A stretch of DNA of 64,000 nucleotides from an uncultured Vibrio sp. (GCF_963675395.1 NZ_OY776223.1:1302001-1366000), one strand, 5' to 3'; counted from the stretch's first letter, positions 39,114 to 49,006 are shown. Notes: a model not told the origin generated them from the letters alone. Numbers and translations: made by a program.

Positions 39114-40148
39114 ATGCAATACACCAAACTACCGCACTCATCTCTCGAGATCAGTAAGATTTGTCTCGGAACCATGACGTTCGGTGAACAAAATACAGAA
39201 AAAGAAGCGTTTGAGCAGCTTGACTTGGCTCTGGATCATGGGGTGAACTTCATCGATACCGCTGAGATGTATCCCGTGCCACCACAGGAATCGACACAAG
39301 GACTGACCGAACAATACATCGGAAACTGGCTAGCAAAATCTGGCAAACGAGAAAAAGTCGTTCTGGCAACAAAAGTCGCCGGGCCGCGCAGCGTACCTTA
39401 TATTCGCGACAACATGAGCCTGAACCGTCGTAATATTCACGATGCGATTGATACCAGCCTGGAAAGATTACAAACGGATTACGTTGACCTATACCAACTC
39501 CATTGGCCCCAACGCCAAACCAACTGCTTTGGTCAACTCAATTACCCTTACCCGGATAAACAAGAAGAAGTGACATTAATCGAGACTCTGGAAGCCCTAA
39601 CCGAATTGGTTAGTGCAGGTAAAGTTCGTTATATCGGCGTATCCAATGAAACACCATGGGGCGTAATGTCGCTGCTTCGCTTAGCAGAAAAGCACGACTT
39701 ACCACGTATCGTTTCTATTCAGAACCCTTATAACTTGCTCAACCGCAGCTTTGAAGTGGGGTTGTCTGAGATTAGCCACTACGAAGGCGTCCAGCTATTG
39801 GCTTATTCTCCATTGGCATTTGGCTGCTTAACGGGTAAATACCTCAATGGAGCGAAACCAGAGGGCGCTCGCTGCACTAAATGGGAGCGCTTTGCTCGTT
39901 ACTTTACACCGCAAGGCGTTAAAGCAACCGAAGCCTATGTCAACCTGGCGAGAGAACACGGTTTAGATCCAGCGCAAATGGCACTGGCCTTCGTGAATCA
40001 GCGTCCATTTGTCGCTTCCAATATTATTGGTGCCACTAACCTCGACCAGTTAAAAGCCAATATTGATAGTATTGATCTCCAACTCAGTGAAGAGCTGCTG
40101 ACTGAGATTCAAACCATAGGCACAACCTACTCCAATCCTTGCCCATAA
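39114..40148 (+). CDS. tas: Aldo/keto reductase, Tas type
   Basis: This is a TIM-barrel NADPH-dependent oxidoreductase of 344 residues. AKR signatures are GVNFIDTAEMYPVPP (catalytic D and Y), KVVLATKVAGP (Lys), LYQLHWPQRQTN (His) and YSPLAFGCLTGKY. E. coli Tas has the same motifs. The natural substrate is unclear. GGAA precedes the ATG. A strong hairpin without a clear T-run follows. Confidence 0.88.
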   Translation: MQYTKLPHSSLEISKICLGTMTFGEQNTEKEAFEQLDLALDHGVNFIDTAEMYPVPPQESTQGLTEQYIGNWLAKSGKREKVVLATKVAGPRSVPYIRDNMSLNRRNIHDAIDTSLERLQTDYVDLYQLHWPQRQTNCFGQLNYPYPDKQEEVTLIETLEALTELVSAGKVRYIGVSNETPWGVMSLLRLAEKHDLPRIVSIQNPYNLLNRSFEVGLSEISHYEGVQLLAYSPLAFGCLTGKYLNGAKPEGARCTKWERFARYFTPQGVKATEAYVNLAREHGLDPAQMALAFVNQRPFVASNIIGATNLDQLKANIDSIDLQLSEELLTEIQTIGTTYSNPCP

Positions 40149-40154
40149 AATGAA

Positions 40155-40181
40155 ACAGGCTGACCATCAAGGTCAGCCTGT
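40155..40181 (+). terminator. Hairpin after tas
   Basis: A perfect 11-bp stem, ACAGGCTGACC with GGTCAGCCTGT, has an ATCAA loop. It lacks a T-run, so it may stabilise the 3' end more than terminate. Confidence 0.5.
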
Positions 40182-40216
40182 CTAGCACTATTTAAAGTAA
40201 CTCTGTCGAGTTCTGG

Positions 40217-40283
40217 ATTTATAGCGTGCTGAACTGGCCTATCTGTTGTAAAGCAAACAGACCAAGCCCAACACGCTATAAAT
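40217..40283. repeat. 67-bp dyad at the end of the DUF1127 gene
   Basis: Perfect 12-bp arms ATTTATAGCGTG and CACGCTATAAAT enclose a second, imperfect stem (TCTGTT...AACAGA). The right arm touches the stop codon of the minus-strand gene. No T-run follows on either strand. Confidence 0.55.
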
Positions 40284-40534
40284 TACGTCGGTATTCGCGC
40301 AGTTATAACACGGCGAAGATGACGAACTCGACGCTCAACTATGACAGTATCTGGAACACTCACACGTGTTGAACGGCCTTCGTGATCCAAACCAATGTCT
40401 TTTAACAGGTGCGCATTTGTCCATGGAATATCATGAGCAGAGCGACGAACTTTGCGTTGCCATTCCTTTTCTTCACGTCTTAAGTCTGCTTTCAAAAGTA
40501 GAGTGGCAAGTTTCAAGTAAATAGAGTGACGCAT
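40283..40534 (-). CDS. DUF1127-type small basic protein
   Basis: An 83-residue, arginine-rich cytoplasmic protein. The central WTNAHLLKDIGLDHEGRS fits the DUF1127 (YjiS-like) domain. Some short DUF1127 proteins bind RNA and affect phosphate, carbon or stress responses; no specific role is known here. TTGGAG precedes the ATG. It lies 124 bases downstream of a 37-residue ORF on the same strand, probably in one transcript from the promoter at 40837-40864. Confidence 0.75.
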   Translation of the reverse strand: MRHSIYLKLATLLLKADLRREEKEWQRKVRRSAHDIPWTNAHLLKDIGLDHEGRSTRVSVPDTVIVERRVRHLRRVITARIPT

Positions 40535-40657
40535 AATAATTTCTCCAATTATCGATAAAGGTCGACTGGGAAAAATAGTGCGCAGAGAAACAGATTGAAC
40601 TATGTTGCTAAGCTGCCATTTTTCCGCAGCCTAGTAAAAAATAAGATAGGTTACGGG

Positions 40658-40771
40658 TTAATTTTTATCTCGTGAGCCAGTGGTAGTATTGATATCTGCC
40701 GATTTTAGAGGTGTCGGTGCGATAGAAATACAATCAGCGCAAGTCATGGTGTTATCAACGTAATGTTTCAT
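40658..40771 (-). CDS. 37-residue CxxC peptide, unrecognised
   Basis: A short frame starts MKHYVDNTMTCADCISIAPT and ends SRDKN-stop. It has a perfect AGGAGG six bases before the ATG and a good promoter 65 bases upstream. It contains one CxxC pair (C11, C14), which could bind metal or be redox active, and no membrane segment. I do not recognise a family. It is probably cotranscribed with the DUF1127 gene. Confidence that it is translated is moderate to good. Confidence 0.6.
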   Translation of the reverse strand: MKHYVDNTMTCADCISIAPTPLKSADINTTTGSRDKN

Positions 40772-40836
40772 CTTGCGCCTCCTAGCTAAAAATTAATCCG
40801 TTTATGAAGTGATATAACTCTTTGAGTTACGGTTAA

Positions 40837-40864
40837 ATTGTAAGCTCTGGTGTTTATTTATCAA
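40837..40864 (-). promoter_or_regulatory. Promoter of the CxxC-peptide / DUF1127 unit
   Basis: On the minus strand TTGATA and TACAAT are separated by 16 bases; each differs from the sigma-70 consensus at one position. It predicts a leader of about 60 bases before the small ORF. Confidence 0.6.
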
Positions 40865-40990
40865 ACAATTTTTACCGTCTCGATAAAAAACAAACTAATA
40901 ACCTGAAGTTAAGTTGCATATGTTTTTTTGAATAACATATTCATCTGAGGAATATATAAATCTTCGAATTTTATAAATCGTAAATACAAA

Positions 40991-41026
40991 AATAACAAGA
41001 GCGGCCATTGGCCGATCTTGTTATTT
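40991..41026. terminator. Terminator after vpsR
   Basis: AATAACAAGA-G-CGGCC and GGCCG-A-TCTTGTTATT pair around ATT. The symmetric stem with T-rich ends can work both ways; on the minus strand it ends vpsR. Confidence 0.75.
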
Positions 41027-41058
41027 CAATCTATTCCGAATCAATGAAGACATATGGC

Positions 41059-42393
41059 TTAGATAGTTTGGTCTGAAATTAAATTATGCTTGTTGAGAAG
41101 GCGGTACATGGTTGCGCGCGAGACCCCCAGCTCTTTAGCGGCATTCGACACTTGGCCTGAGTGCGATTCCAAGACCACAAGCAATGCATCACGTTCGCTT
41201 CTCTCACGAATCGATTTCAAGCTACGCTTGGAGTCATTTCGTTGAGGTAGATCTAAATGGTGCTCGTCAATCACAACACTGTCTGACATTAATACTGCAC
41301 GTTTAACCTGATTCATCAGCTCGCGCACATTGCCCGGCCAGAAGTAACGCGTCAGTGCTTTTAATGCATCTTCCGAGAAACTTTTCGCTTGTGAGTTGTA
41401 CTCTTTTGAAAACTCTTGTAAGTAGTAACGAGACAATAGCGCAATATCACTAGCACGCTCTTTCAGGCTAGGGACGTTAATTCGCAACACATTAATGTAA
41501 TGATAAAGCTCTTCGTTGAAGTCGCCGTTGATCAGTGCTTTTTCTACATCAGAAGAGTTCGCCGCCAGAATACGAACGTTGACACTTTTCACCCCATCAG
41601 GGGTTTCTACTGTGCCTTCCTGTAAAAACCTCAACAAGTTCATTTGTTGCTGTTTCGAGATAGTAAGAACGTCATTAAACAGAACCGTACCGCCATCAGC
41701 CTGTTCCAATAAGCTTGGACCCGTCTCGCGGTTCGCGGCAACGCCAAACACTTCAGCCTGGAATCTCTGCTCATTTAACGCTCGGCAATTAATCGACATA
41801 AACGGTTTATGAGAGCGGGAAGATACCTTATGAATCGCTCGGGCAACCGCTTCTTTTCCGGTGCCGCTTTCCCCAGAAATAAGAATACTGACATCTGTTG
41901 GACCGATACGCTTAGCCTGATCTCTTAAGCGTTTCATTGGGATTGATTCTCCCAATAAGCCCATATCGAGACTGTTACCAAAACTTGGCCACACTTTCTT
42001 TTCTAATTTAAGCATACCAAGTTGGTGACCGATGGTGCTTAATAGTTGCGCGTCAGGAATTGGGGCAGTGAAGAAGTCAATACAAAAATTGACGATAAAC
42101 TGACAGATAGTATCGGCCCCCAACTGCGACTCTCTGATGAACGCTAGCCAACGCACATGTTTGTGGGAGCTTACCAAATTAGCCAAACCGTTTAAGCTGA
42201 ACTCATCATGGCTGAGGTCGACGATACCAATACATGGTCCAATATCTTCCAGCAACGCATTGGCTTTGCGTAAATCACCCACCTGGTGACACTTCCAGCC
42301 AACTTGCTCCAAAACTGACAACCAAGGCTCATACGTGCCACCTACAACGACAAGCGACCCCGGAATGGAATCCATCTTAAACTGCCCAACCAT
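41059..42393 (-). CDS. vpsR: Biofilm master regulator VpsR
   Basis: VpsR is a c-di-GMP-responsive activator of exopolysaccharide (vps) genes in vibrios. The 444-residue protein has a receiver-like N-terminus with the conserved D59 (IVDLSHDE), an AAA+ domain with Walker A GESGTGKE (about 174-181), and a C-terminal Fis-type HTH (VSNAAKELGVSRATMYRLLNK). The GAFTGA loop that contacts sigma-54 is absent (VFGVAANRETG instead) and Walker B is altered to LFND. This fits reports that VpsR works with sigma-70. AAGGG precedes the ATG. Confidence 0.95.
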   Translation of the reverse strand: MVGQFKMDSIPGSLVVVGGTYEPWLSVLEQVGWKCHQVGDLRKANALLEDIGPCIGIVDLSHDEFSLNGLANLVSSHKHVRWLAFIRESQLGADTICQFIVNFCIDFFTAPIPDAQLLSTIGHQLGMLKLEKKVWPSFGNSLDMGLLGESIPMKRLRDQAKRIGPTDVSILISGESGTGKEAVARAIHKVSSRSHKPFMSINCRALNEQRFQAEVFGVAANRETGPSLLEQADGGTVLFNDVLTISKQQQMNLLRFLQEGTVETPDGVKSVNVRILAANSSDVEKALINGDFNEELYHYINVLRINVPSLKERASDIALLSRYYLQEFSKEYNSQAKSFSEDALKALTRYFWPGNVRELMNQVKRAVLMSDSVVIDEHHLDLPQRNDSKRSLKSIRERSERDALLVVLESHSGQVSNAAKELGVSRATMYRLLNKHNLISDQTI

Positions 42394-42592
42394 TCTCTAA
42401 CCCTTATTATTTATTGTTGATAAAATATTGGCGAAAGCCCATCTTTGCGAACGGGTAACATTATCGAGACTCCGATCGTCCAAGTCTGTCTCAATATTAA
42501 GACTATGCAATAGATTGAATTTTGGCGAATACTTATTTGCATTTCCTATAAGGGATATAGTGCAATTACTTAAATTTCTTAAAATAGATGGC

Positions 42593-42623
42593 AAAAAAAA
42601 CCACCCGAAGGTGGCTTTTTTAC
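42593..42623 (-). terminator. lysS terminator
   Basis: AAAAAACCACC and GGTGGCTTTTTT form a stem around CGAA; on the minus strand it follows lysS. Confidence 0.88.
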
Positions 42624-42636
42624 GTTCTTCACTCGA

Positions 42637-44154
42637 TTACGCTTGTGGACGCATCGCTGGGAACAGAATCACGTCACGAATTGTGTGCGTGTTAGTAAAC
42701 AGCATTGCCAGACGGTCAATACCGATGCCTTGACCAGCTGTTGGCGGAAGACCATGCTCAAGTGCAGTAATGTAGTCTGCATCGTAGAACATCGCTTCAT
42801 CATCGCCCGCATCTTTCGCGTCAACTTGTGCTTTGAAACGCGCGTCTTGATCTTCAGCATCGTTAAGCTCTGAGAAACCATTTGCGACTTCGCGACCACC
42901 GATAAAGAACTCGAAACGGTCAGTGAAGAATGGATTGTCATCGCTACGACGTGCCAGTGGAGAGATGTCCGCTGGGTAACCCGTAATGAAAGTCGGTTGA
43001 ATCAGTTGTGGCTCAGCAGTTTCACCAAAGATCTCTTCCAGTAGCTGACCACATGTCCAGAATGTTTCAACTTCAACATGTACTGACTTCGCAATCGCAA
43101 CCATCTTCTCACGATCTTGCAGATCTGCTTCTGTTAGCGCCTGGATTTCTGCGTGCTCAGGGTTGTAGTGCTTGATCGCTTCAAACATGCTCATGCGTGC
43201 GTATGTACCGCCAAACTCAACCGTCTCTTCACCGTAAGGCATAGACGTTGAACCTAGAACTTCCAACGCTACTGTGCTTAGCATTTCTTCCGTCAGATCC
43301 ATTAGATCTTTGTAGTCAGCGTAAGCTTGGTAAAATTCCATCATTGTGAATTCTGGGTTATGACGCGGAGACAGACCTTCGTTACGGAAGTTACGGTTGA
43401 TCTCGAATACACGATCAAAGCCACCCACAACCAGACGCTTCAGGTATAGCTCTGGAGCAACACGTAGGAACATATCGATGTCCAGTGCATTGTGGTGAGT
43501 GATAAATGGACGCGCCGTCGCACCACCAGGGATCACATGCATCATTGGCGTTTCAACTTCTAGGTAGCCTTTAGTGCTCATGAAGTTACGAATCGCAGAA
43601 ACCAATTTTGAGCGAATGATGAACGCCTGACGTGAATCTTCGTTCACGATTAGGTCTACGTAACGCTGACGGTAACGCATTTCCTGGTCAGTCAGACCGT
43701 GGAACTTCTCAGGCAGAGGACGTAGCGCTTTGGTTAGCAACTCGTACTCTTCCATGTTTACATATAGGTCGCCTTTACCAGACTTGTGCAGCGCACCTTT
43801 CACACCGATGATGTCACCGATGTCCAGACCTTGGTATTGCTCTTTAAGCGCTTTCTGTACGTCTTTTGCAGCGTACGCTTGAATACGGCCAGAAGTCTCT
43901 TGGATAACTAGGAAAGGACCACGTTTCGCCATAATACGACCAGCGATCGCAACAACGTGGTTAAGCTCTTCTAGCTCTTCCTTTGTCTTCTCACCGAACT
44001 CTTTTTGAAGGTCGCCCGCTAGTGCGTCACGACGGAAGTCGTTTGGGTGGCCGTTTGCTTTGCAGCTCTTACGGATCTCGTCCAGTTTCGCGCGGCGTTC
44101 TGCAATTAGCTTGTTCTCTTCTTGTGCGTTGTCGTTTTGAACAGCATCAGTCAT
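42637..44154 (-). CDS. lysS: Lysyl-tRNA synthetase LysS
   Basis: This class II synthetase of 505 residues has an N-terminal OB-fold anticodon-binding domain (residues about 60-170). The catalytic core carries motif 2 [23 protein letters not shown] and motif 3 [17 protein letters not shown] precedes the ATG. It lies 42 bases after prfB, the conserved prfB-lysS pair. Confidence 0.97.
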   Translation of the reverse strand: MTDAVQNDNAQEENKLIAERRAKLDEIRKSCKANGHPNDFRRDALAGDLQKEFGEKTKEELEELNHVVAIAGRIMAKRGPFLVIQETSGRIQAYAAKDVQKALKEQYQGLDIGDIIGVKGALHKSGKGDLYVNMEEYELLTKALRPLPEKFHGLTDQEMRYRQRYVDLIVNEDSRQAFIIRSKLVSAIRNFMSTKGYLEVETPMMHVIPGGATARPFITHHNALDIDMFLRVAPELYLKRLVVGGFDRVFEINRNFRNEGLSPRHNPEFTMMEFYQAYADYKDLMDLTEEMLSTVALEVLGSTSMPYGEETVEFGGTYARMSMFEAIKHYNPEHAEIQALTEADLQDREKMVAIAKSVHVEVETFWTCGQLLEEIFGETAEPQLIQPTFITGYPADISPLARRSDDNPFFTDRFEFFIGGREVANGFSELNDAEDQDARFKAQVDAKDAGDDEAMFYDADYITALEHGLPPTAGQGIGIDRLAMLFTNTHTIRDVILFPAMRPQA

Positions 44155-44196
44155 TGTTCGATGTATCCTGTTTCGATTTGAGTGTCGGTGAAAAGC

Positions 44197-45295
44197 TTAA
44201 AGACCTGATTTCAGGCTAGCTTCAATAAATTTGTCTAGGTCGCCGTCAAGAACCGCTTGCGTGTTACGGTTTTCAACGCCAGTACGTAAATCTTTGATAC
44301 GTGAGTCATCCAGAACGTAAGAACGGATTTGGCTGCCCCAGCCGATATCAGATTTTGCGTCTTCGTTTGCTTGCTTTTCAGCATTCTGTTTCTGAAGCTC
44401 AAGTTCAAACAGTTTTGCACGAAGCTGCTTCATTGCCTGATCTTTGTTCTTGTGCTGAGAACGGTCATTCTGACACTGAACCACAGTATTGGTTGGAACG
44501 TGGGTAATACGTACCGCAGATTCCGTGGTGTTAACGTGCTGACCACCTGCACCAGACGCTCGGTAAACGTCAATACGCAGATCGGACGGGTTAATGTCGA
44601 TGTCGATGTTGTCATCAATCTCTGGGTAAACAAACGCAGAAGCAAATGAAGTATGACGACGGCCACCTGAATCAAATGGCGATTTACGAACCAAACGGTG
44701 AACGCCCGTTTCTGTGCGAAGCCAGCCATATGCGTACTCACCAGAGATACGAACCGTTGCGGATTTCAGACCCGCGACTTCGCCTTCTGAGACTTCGATC
44801 ACTTCCGCTTTAAAGCCTTTTGCTTCAGCCCAGCGCAAGTACATACGTAACATCATGTTGGTCCAGTCTTGCGCTTCTGTACCACCTGAGCCTGCTTGCA
44901 AGTCGATGTAGCAATCAGAGCTGTCGTGGTCGCCAGCGAACATACGACGGAACTCAAGCTGCTCTAGCTTCTCTTCTAGTTCAGCAAGTTCTGGTTCGAT
45001 TTCGTCAAACGTTTCTTGATCTTCTTCTTCAACCGCAAGCTCCAGAAGACCTTCAACGTCTTCTACACCTTGCTCTAATTGGTCGATAGTTTCAACAACC
45101 GCTTCGAGTGATGCACGCTCTTTACCCAGTGCTTGCGCACGTTCAGGTTCGTTCCATACATCAGGTTGTTCTAGTTCTGCGTTTACTTCTTCTAGACGCT
45201 CTTTCTTAGCGTCATAGTCAAAGATACCCCCTCAGGACATTCGTGCGCTCAGACACGTCCTGTAGACGGTTTTTAATTGGATTGATTTCAAACAT
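44197..45295 (-). CDS. prfB: Peptide chain release factor 2 with programmed +1 frameshift
   Basis: RF2 reads UAA and UGA. The ATG at 45295 opens 25 codons ending ...AGG GGG TAT CTT, then an in-frame TGA at 45218-45220. Skipping one T (45220) continues with GAC TAT GAC and gives a full 365-residue protein. The AGGGGG just upstream is the internal Shine-Dalgarno that stimulates the shift. The anticodon-like SPF motif (RKSPFDSGG) and GGQ motif ([16 protein letters not shown]) are intact. Control is autogenous: low RF2 favours the shift. A single-frame reading would miss the first third. Confidence 0.97.
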
Positions 45296-45455
45296 GTTTA
45301 CTCAACATTTTAGAATAGAATTTAACCGAGGAATTCTACTGAAAAATGTGACGGAGATACAGGAAAATTTCGAATGGAAGGCCAGATTGCGACGAGATAA
45401 GCACGGCCTCGCACATGCAGTAGACCGTACTCGATATTAAAGAAAAGCTTAGGTA

Positions 45456-47195
45456 CTACTTAGCTTCAATGTGATCAATCATCAGTTGCAGAGATTGATT
45501 GCCGCGGAATTCGTTCACGTCCAGTTTATAGGCTAAACGCACCGTTTTGACGGACGCGTCCGGCCAGCGTCGCAAATCAACATTGAACGCAATACCATCA
45601 ATCATCACGTTGGTTGGATGACCTTTATGCAATGGCTCTAACATTAATTTCAGGTGTTTTTCTCCCACCAACTTTTGATGTAATACCTTAAACTCACCAT
45701 CAAAAACCGGTTCAGGGAACGCCTGTCCAAACGGGCCACCAGCACGCAGAAGCTCAGCAACATGCATCGAAAATTCTTCCGGCTTAAGTTCGCCATCAGA
45801 CAGAATCACACCTTTTAGTGCTGCATCATCAAGTTCTTGCTTCACCACTTCGTCGAATAAACGACTAAAACGCTCAAAGTCCTGCTCTTTAATGGTTAAA
45901 CCTGCCGCCATCGCGTGGCCACCAAACTTGAGGATCAAGCCAGGGTTTTGTGTATCAATAAAATCGAGTGCATCACGCATGTGCAGGCCAGGGATGGAAC
46001 GGCAAGAACCTTTGATCGTCCCTTCGCCGCCATCAGCAAACGCGATCACCGGGCGATGAAACTTCTCTTTAATACGCGAGGCAAGAATACCAATCACACC
46101 CTGATGCCAGTCGCGTTGAAACAGAGCCAAACCGTAGGGTAGCTCACTGTTCTCGCCAAACTGCAGGCGTTCACAAAAGGCCATCGCCTCCTGCTTCATC
46201 CCTTCCTCGATCTCTTTGCGGGTTTGGTTGAGACCATCAAGTTCATTGGCCATTCGGCGTGCAGCATGGATGTTATTACACATCAGCAGCTCAACACCGA
46301 AAGACATGTCATCCAAACGACCAGCAGCATTAATACGCGGGCCAAGAGCAAATCCAAAGTCAGACGCCACCAGACGACGGGCGTCACGCTTTGCCACTTC
46401 AATCAGAGCCTGAATCCCCGGACGCGCTTTACCAGCACGAATGCGCTGTAAGCCTTGATGAACCAGAATGCGGTTATTTTCGTCCAGCGGCACCACGTCA
46501 GCAACCGTACCTAACGCGACAAGATCAATCAGCTCCATTAATTTTGGCTCTTGCATCCCTTGCTGAGCAAACCAGTTCAACTTTCTCATGTGCACGCACA
46601 GTGCCATCATCAAATAAAACGCAACACCAACACCCGCGAGAGCTTTAGATGGAAATGCGCAGCTTTCCAGATTTGGGTTAACCATGGCATCTACATCAGG
46701 GAGTACCTGTCCTGGCAAGTGATGGTCAGTTACCAGGACTGTAATGCCATTTTGTTTGGCATAGCGGACACCTTCAATCGATGAGACCCCGTTGTCCACG
46801 GTCATGATCATTTCAGCACCAAGCTCTAAAGCTTGATCAACCACTTCCGGGCTCAAACCGTACCCGTCTTCAAAACGGTTGGGTACTAAGTAATCCACAT
46901 TAGCACTGCCTAGCATTCTCAAGGCCAGCACAGACAACGCCGAACTGGTAGCGCCATCAGCGTCAAAGTCTCCTACGACGATAATGCGCTTTTTTTCCTG
47001 AATCGCCTGAAATAACAGCGCGACCGCCTCGTCAATACCGCCCAGCTTTTGGTAGGAGTGTAGACCACGTGCAGAGGTTTCCAACTGTGCCTCATCCGTG
47101 ATGCCACGATTGATATAAATGCGCTTCAAAATTGGGGGAATGGAATCCGGTAGCAGGGAAAGGTCCGGTTCCGGACGTCGTTGTATTTCTATCAT
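45456..47195 (-). CDS. recJ: Single-stranded-DNA exonuclease RecJ
   Basis: RecJ is a 5'-3' ssDNA exonuclease of recombination and mismatch repair. This is a 579-residue protein with the DHH-family motifs VVGDFDADGATSSAL, TVDNGVSS and VTDHHLPG, then the DHHA1 region KFGGHAMAAGLTI. It lies in the conserved order xerD-dsbC-recJ-prfB-lysS, 45 bases after dsbC. Confidence 0.96.
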   Translation of the reverse strand: MIEIQRRPEPDLSLLPDSIPPILKRIYINRGITDEAQLETSARGLHSYQKLGGIDEAVALLFQAIQEKKRIIVVGDFDADGATSSALSVLALRMLGSANVDYLVPNRFEDGYGLSPEVVDQALELGAEMIMTVDNGVSSIEGVRYAKQNGITVLVTDHHLPGQVLPDVDAMVNPNLESCAFPSKALAGVGVAFYLMMALCVHMRKLNWFAQQGMQEPKLMELIDLVALGTVADVVPLDENNRILVHQGLQRIRAGKARPGIQALIEVAKRDARRLVASDFGFALGPRINAAGRLDDMSFGVELLMCNNIHAARRMANELDGLNQTRKEIEEGMKQEAMAFCERLQFGENSELPYGLALFQRDWHQGVIGILASRIKEKFHRPVIAFADGGEGTIKGSCRSIPGLHMRDALDFIDTQNPGLILKFGGHAMAAGLTIKEQDFERFSRLFDEVVKQELDDAALKGVILSDGELKPEEFSMHVAELLRAGGPFGQAFPEPVFDGEFKVLHQKLVGEKHLKLMLEPLHKGHPTNVMIDGIAFNVDLRRWPDASVKTVRLAYKLDVNEFRGNQSLQLMIDHIEAK

Positions 47196-47239
47196 GTTTG
47201 AAAAGAGTCAGCAGTGTTGCTGACTCTGCTCCTAAAGGA

Positions 47240-48028
47240 TTAATGTTGCTTTAAACGGTTTAGTAGATCGGCTGGAGGCAGATAGCCACCCACCATTTCA
47301 CCACCAGGTAGGAAGATGGCTGGCGTACCAGAAATACCAAGCTGTCGACCTACATTGTAATGCGCCTGAACCGTTTCTTTACACTGATTCAGATCCTTCG
47401 CAGGGTTATCAAAAGTACGATTTACTTTCGCATTGTGGATTGCTGCTTTCGGATCATCTGCACACCAAATTGTCGCCATTTGATCGGCAACTGGCCCTGT
47501 CGCACCTTGTCGTGGGTAAGCCATGTATCGCACAGTAATGCCTAAATCATTGTAGCCCTGCATTTGATTATGCAGACGCACACAATATCCGCAGGTAATG
47601 TCGGTAAATACCGTCACTACATATTTTTCATCGTCAGCCTTAAACTCAATCATGCTGTCATAAAATTCTGCAATCTTAGCTGCATTCAGTGGTGCCTGAC
47701 GCTCAGCCAGCACATCTTTATAACCACCATTTTCATCAATCGCATACAAGGTGCCAGCGATAAAGTGATTGCCATCATTCGAAGCAAACAAAACACCACC
47801 ATTGGTTTGAATTTCTAACAAGCCGGTGACGTCTGATGGTTGGATATCAACGATAGATAACCCTAGCTTTGAAAATTTCTCTTTTAATGCCGCTTCATCA
47901 AAGTGTTGTTGCTCCGCAGAGGCAACTTGTTGTGCAGGGGTTTCCGCTTTAGCCTGACTTTCTTCCGCCCCACAAGCGGTTACAAAAAAGGGTAAAGTCA
48001 GCAGAGTTAGTCGGCGTAATACGCTCAT
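47240..48028 (-). CDS. dsbC: Disulfide isomerase DsbC, apparently a lipoprotein
   Basis: DsbC is a periplasmic thiol-disulfide isomerase that corrects wrong disulfides and is kept reduced by DsbD. Active site CGYC is at about 146-149 (FTDITCGYC) and the cis-Pro loop is GTPAIFLPGG. The N-terminal dimerisation domain is present. The ATG at 48028 follows AAGGTGA (262 residues). The signal region ends FFVTACGAEES, which fits a lipobox (V-T-A-C), so Cys19 may be lipidated. E. coli DsbC is soluble. G at +2 would send it to the outer membrane. Confidence 0.93.
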   Translation of the reverse strand: MSVLRRLTLLTLPFFVTACGAEESQAKAETPAQQVASAEQQHFDEAALKEKFSKLGLSIVDIQPSDVTGLLEIQTNGGVLFASNDGNHFIAGTLYAIDENGGYKDVLAERQAPLNAAKIAEFYDSMIEFKADDEKYVVTVFTDITCGYCVRLHNQMQGYNDLGITVRYMAYPRQGATGPVADQMATIWCADDPKAAIHNAKVNRTFDNPAKDLNQCKETVQAHYNVGRQLGISGTPAIFLPGGEMVGGYLPPADLLNRLKQH

Positions 48029-48088
48029 TAAAATCACCTTAAAAATACGTTCTTTCGTCCAATGAGACTGAGATGAATCAAACCATCA

Positions 48089-49006
48089 TTATGCTCTTGG
48101 GTGGTGTTGACTGTGGATTTGCTTCAATCGCTCAGTCGCCACGTGAGTATAAATTTGCGTCGTCGATAAGTCACTATGCCCTAACAGCATCTGTACAACC
48201 CTGAGATCTGCGCCATAGTTCAGTAAATGGGTTGCAAACGCGTGGCGCAGCACATGCGGCGATAACTGTTCGGTATCAATCCCCGCAACCACCGCATAGT
48301 ATTTAATCCGATGCCAGAACGTCTGACGAGTCATTTGCCGGGCTCGCTTACTGGGAAATACCACATCCGAAGAGGTCTCACCAAGCAATGCAGGCCGACC
48401 TTGCTGGATAAAGGTTTCTATCCAATCCACCGCGTTTTCGCCCATCGGTACCAAGCGCTCTTTTCCGCCTTTACCCGTCACGCGCACCACGCCCTGACGC
48501 AAACTGACATTTTCCATAGTCAGACTCACCAATTCAGTCACACGAAGCCCCGTTGCGTAAAGTAACTCTAGCATCGCTTTATCACGCAGCTCCACAGGGT
48601 CATTCGGATCGGGCGCATCCAATAATGCGTCCACTTGCTCTTCGCTGATATCTTTCGGTAAACGCTGTGGGAGTTTAGGGCTAACCAACAAGGCACTGGG
48701 ATCATCTGCACGAACTTTTTCACGATGAAGATACTGAAACAAGCGTCGAATGGCCGATAACATACGAGCGCGGGAAGTTTGCTTGTAATCCAAATCGACC
48801 AAATAGCTTTGATACTCTTGAAGACCAGCTAAACTGATAAAATCCAGACGGTAGCGCTGTTGCTCCATCCAAGTGAGAAGTTTTATCAGATCATTTCGAT
48901 ATGAAGCTAATGTGTTCTCAGACAGTCCACGCTCCATCCACATCGCGTCTAAGAATTGCTCCACAAAGGCAAAGTCTTGTTGATTGACAGGCAGTTGTGC
49001 TGTCAT
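48089..49006 (-). CDS. xerD: Tyrosine recombinase XerD
   Basis: XerD, with XerC, resolves chromosome dimers at dif. The 305-residue protein has an N-terminal SAM-like core-binding domain. The catalytic residues are R (ATGLRVTELVSL), K (GKGGKER), H-x-x-R (SPHVLRHAFATHLL), H (LLGHSDLSTT) and Y (QIYTHV). AAGGAA precedes the ATG. It is followed by dsbC and divergent from fldB, as in E. coli. Confidence 0.97.
   Translation of the reverse strand: MTAQLPVNQQDFAFVEQFLDAMWMERGLSENTLASYRNDLIKLLTWMEQQRYRLDFISLAGLQEYQSYLVDLDYKQTSRARMLSAIRRLFQYLHREKVRADDPSALLVSPKLPQRLPKDISEEQVDALLDAPDPNDPVELRDKAMLELLYATGLRVTELVSLTMENVSLRQGVVRVTGKGGKERLVPMGENAVDWIETFIQQGRPALLGETSSDVVFPSKRARQMTRQTFWHRIKYYAVVAGIDTEQLSPHVLRHAFATHLLNYGADLRVVQMLLGHSDLSTTQIYTHVATERLKQIHSQHHPRA

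Noticed and set aside
40217..40283. Integron attC site
   Set aside because: It is too short and lacks the paired R/L core sites (GTTRRRY); no integrase or cassettes are near.
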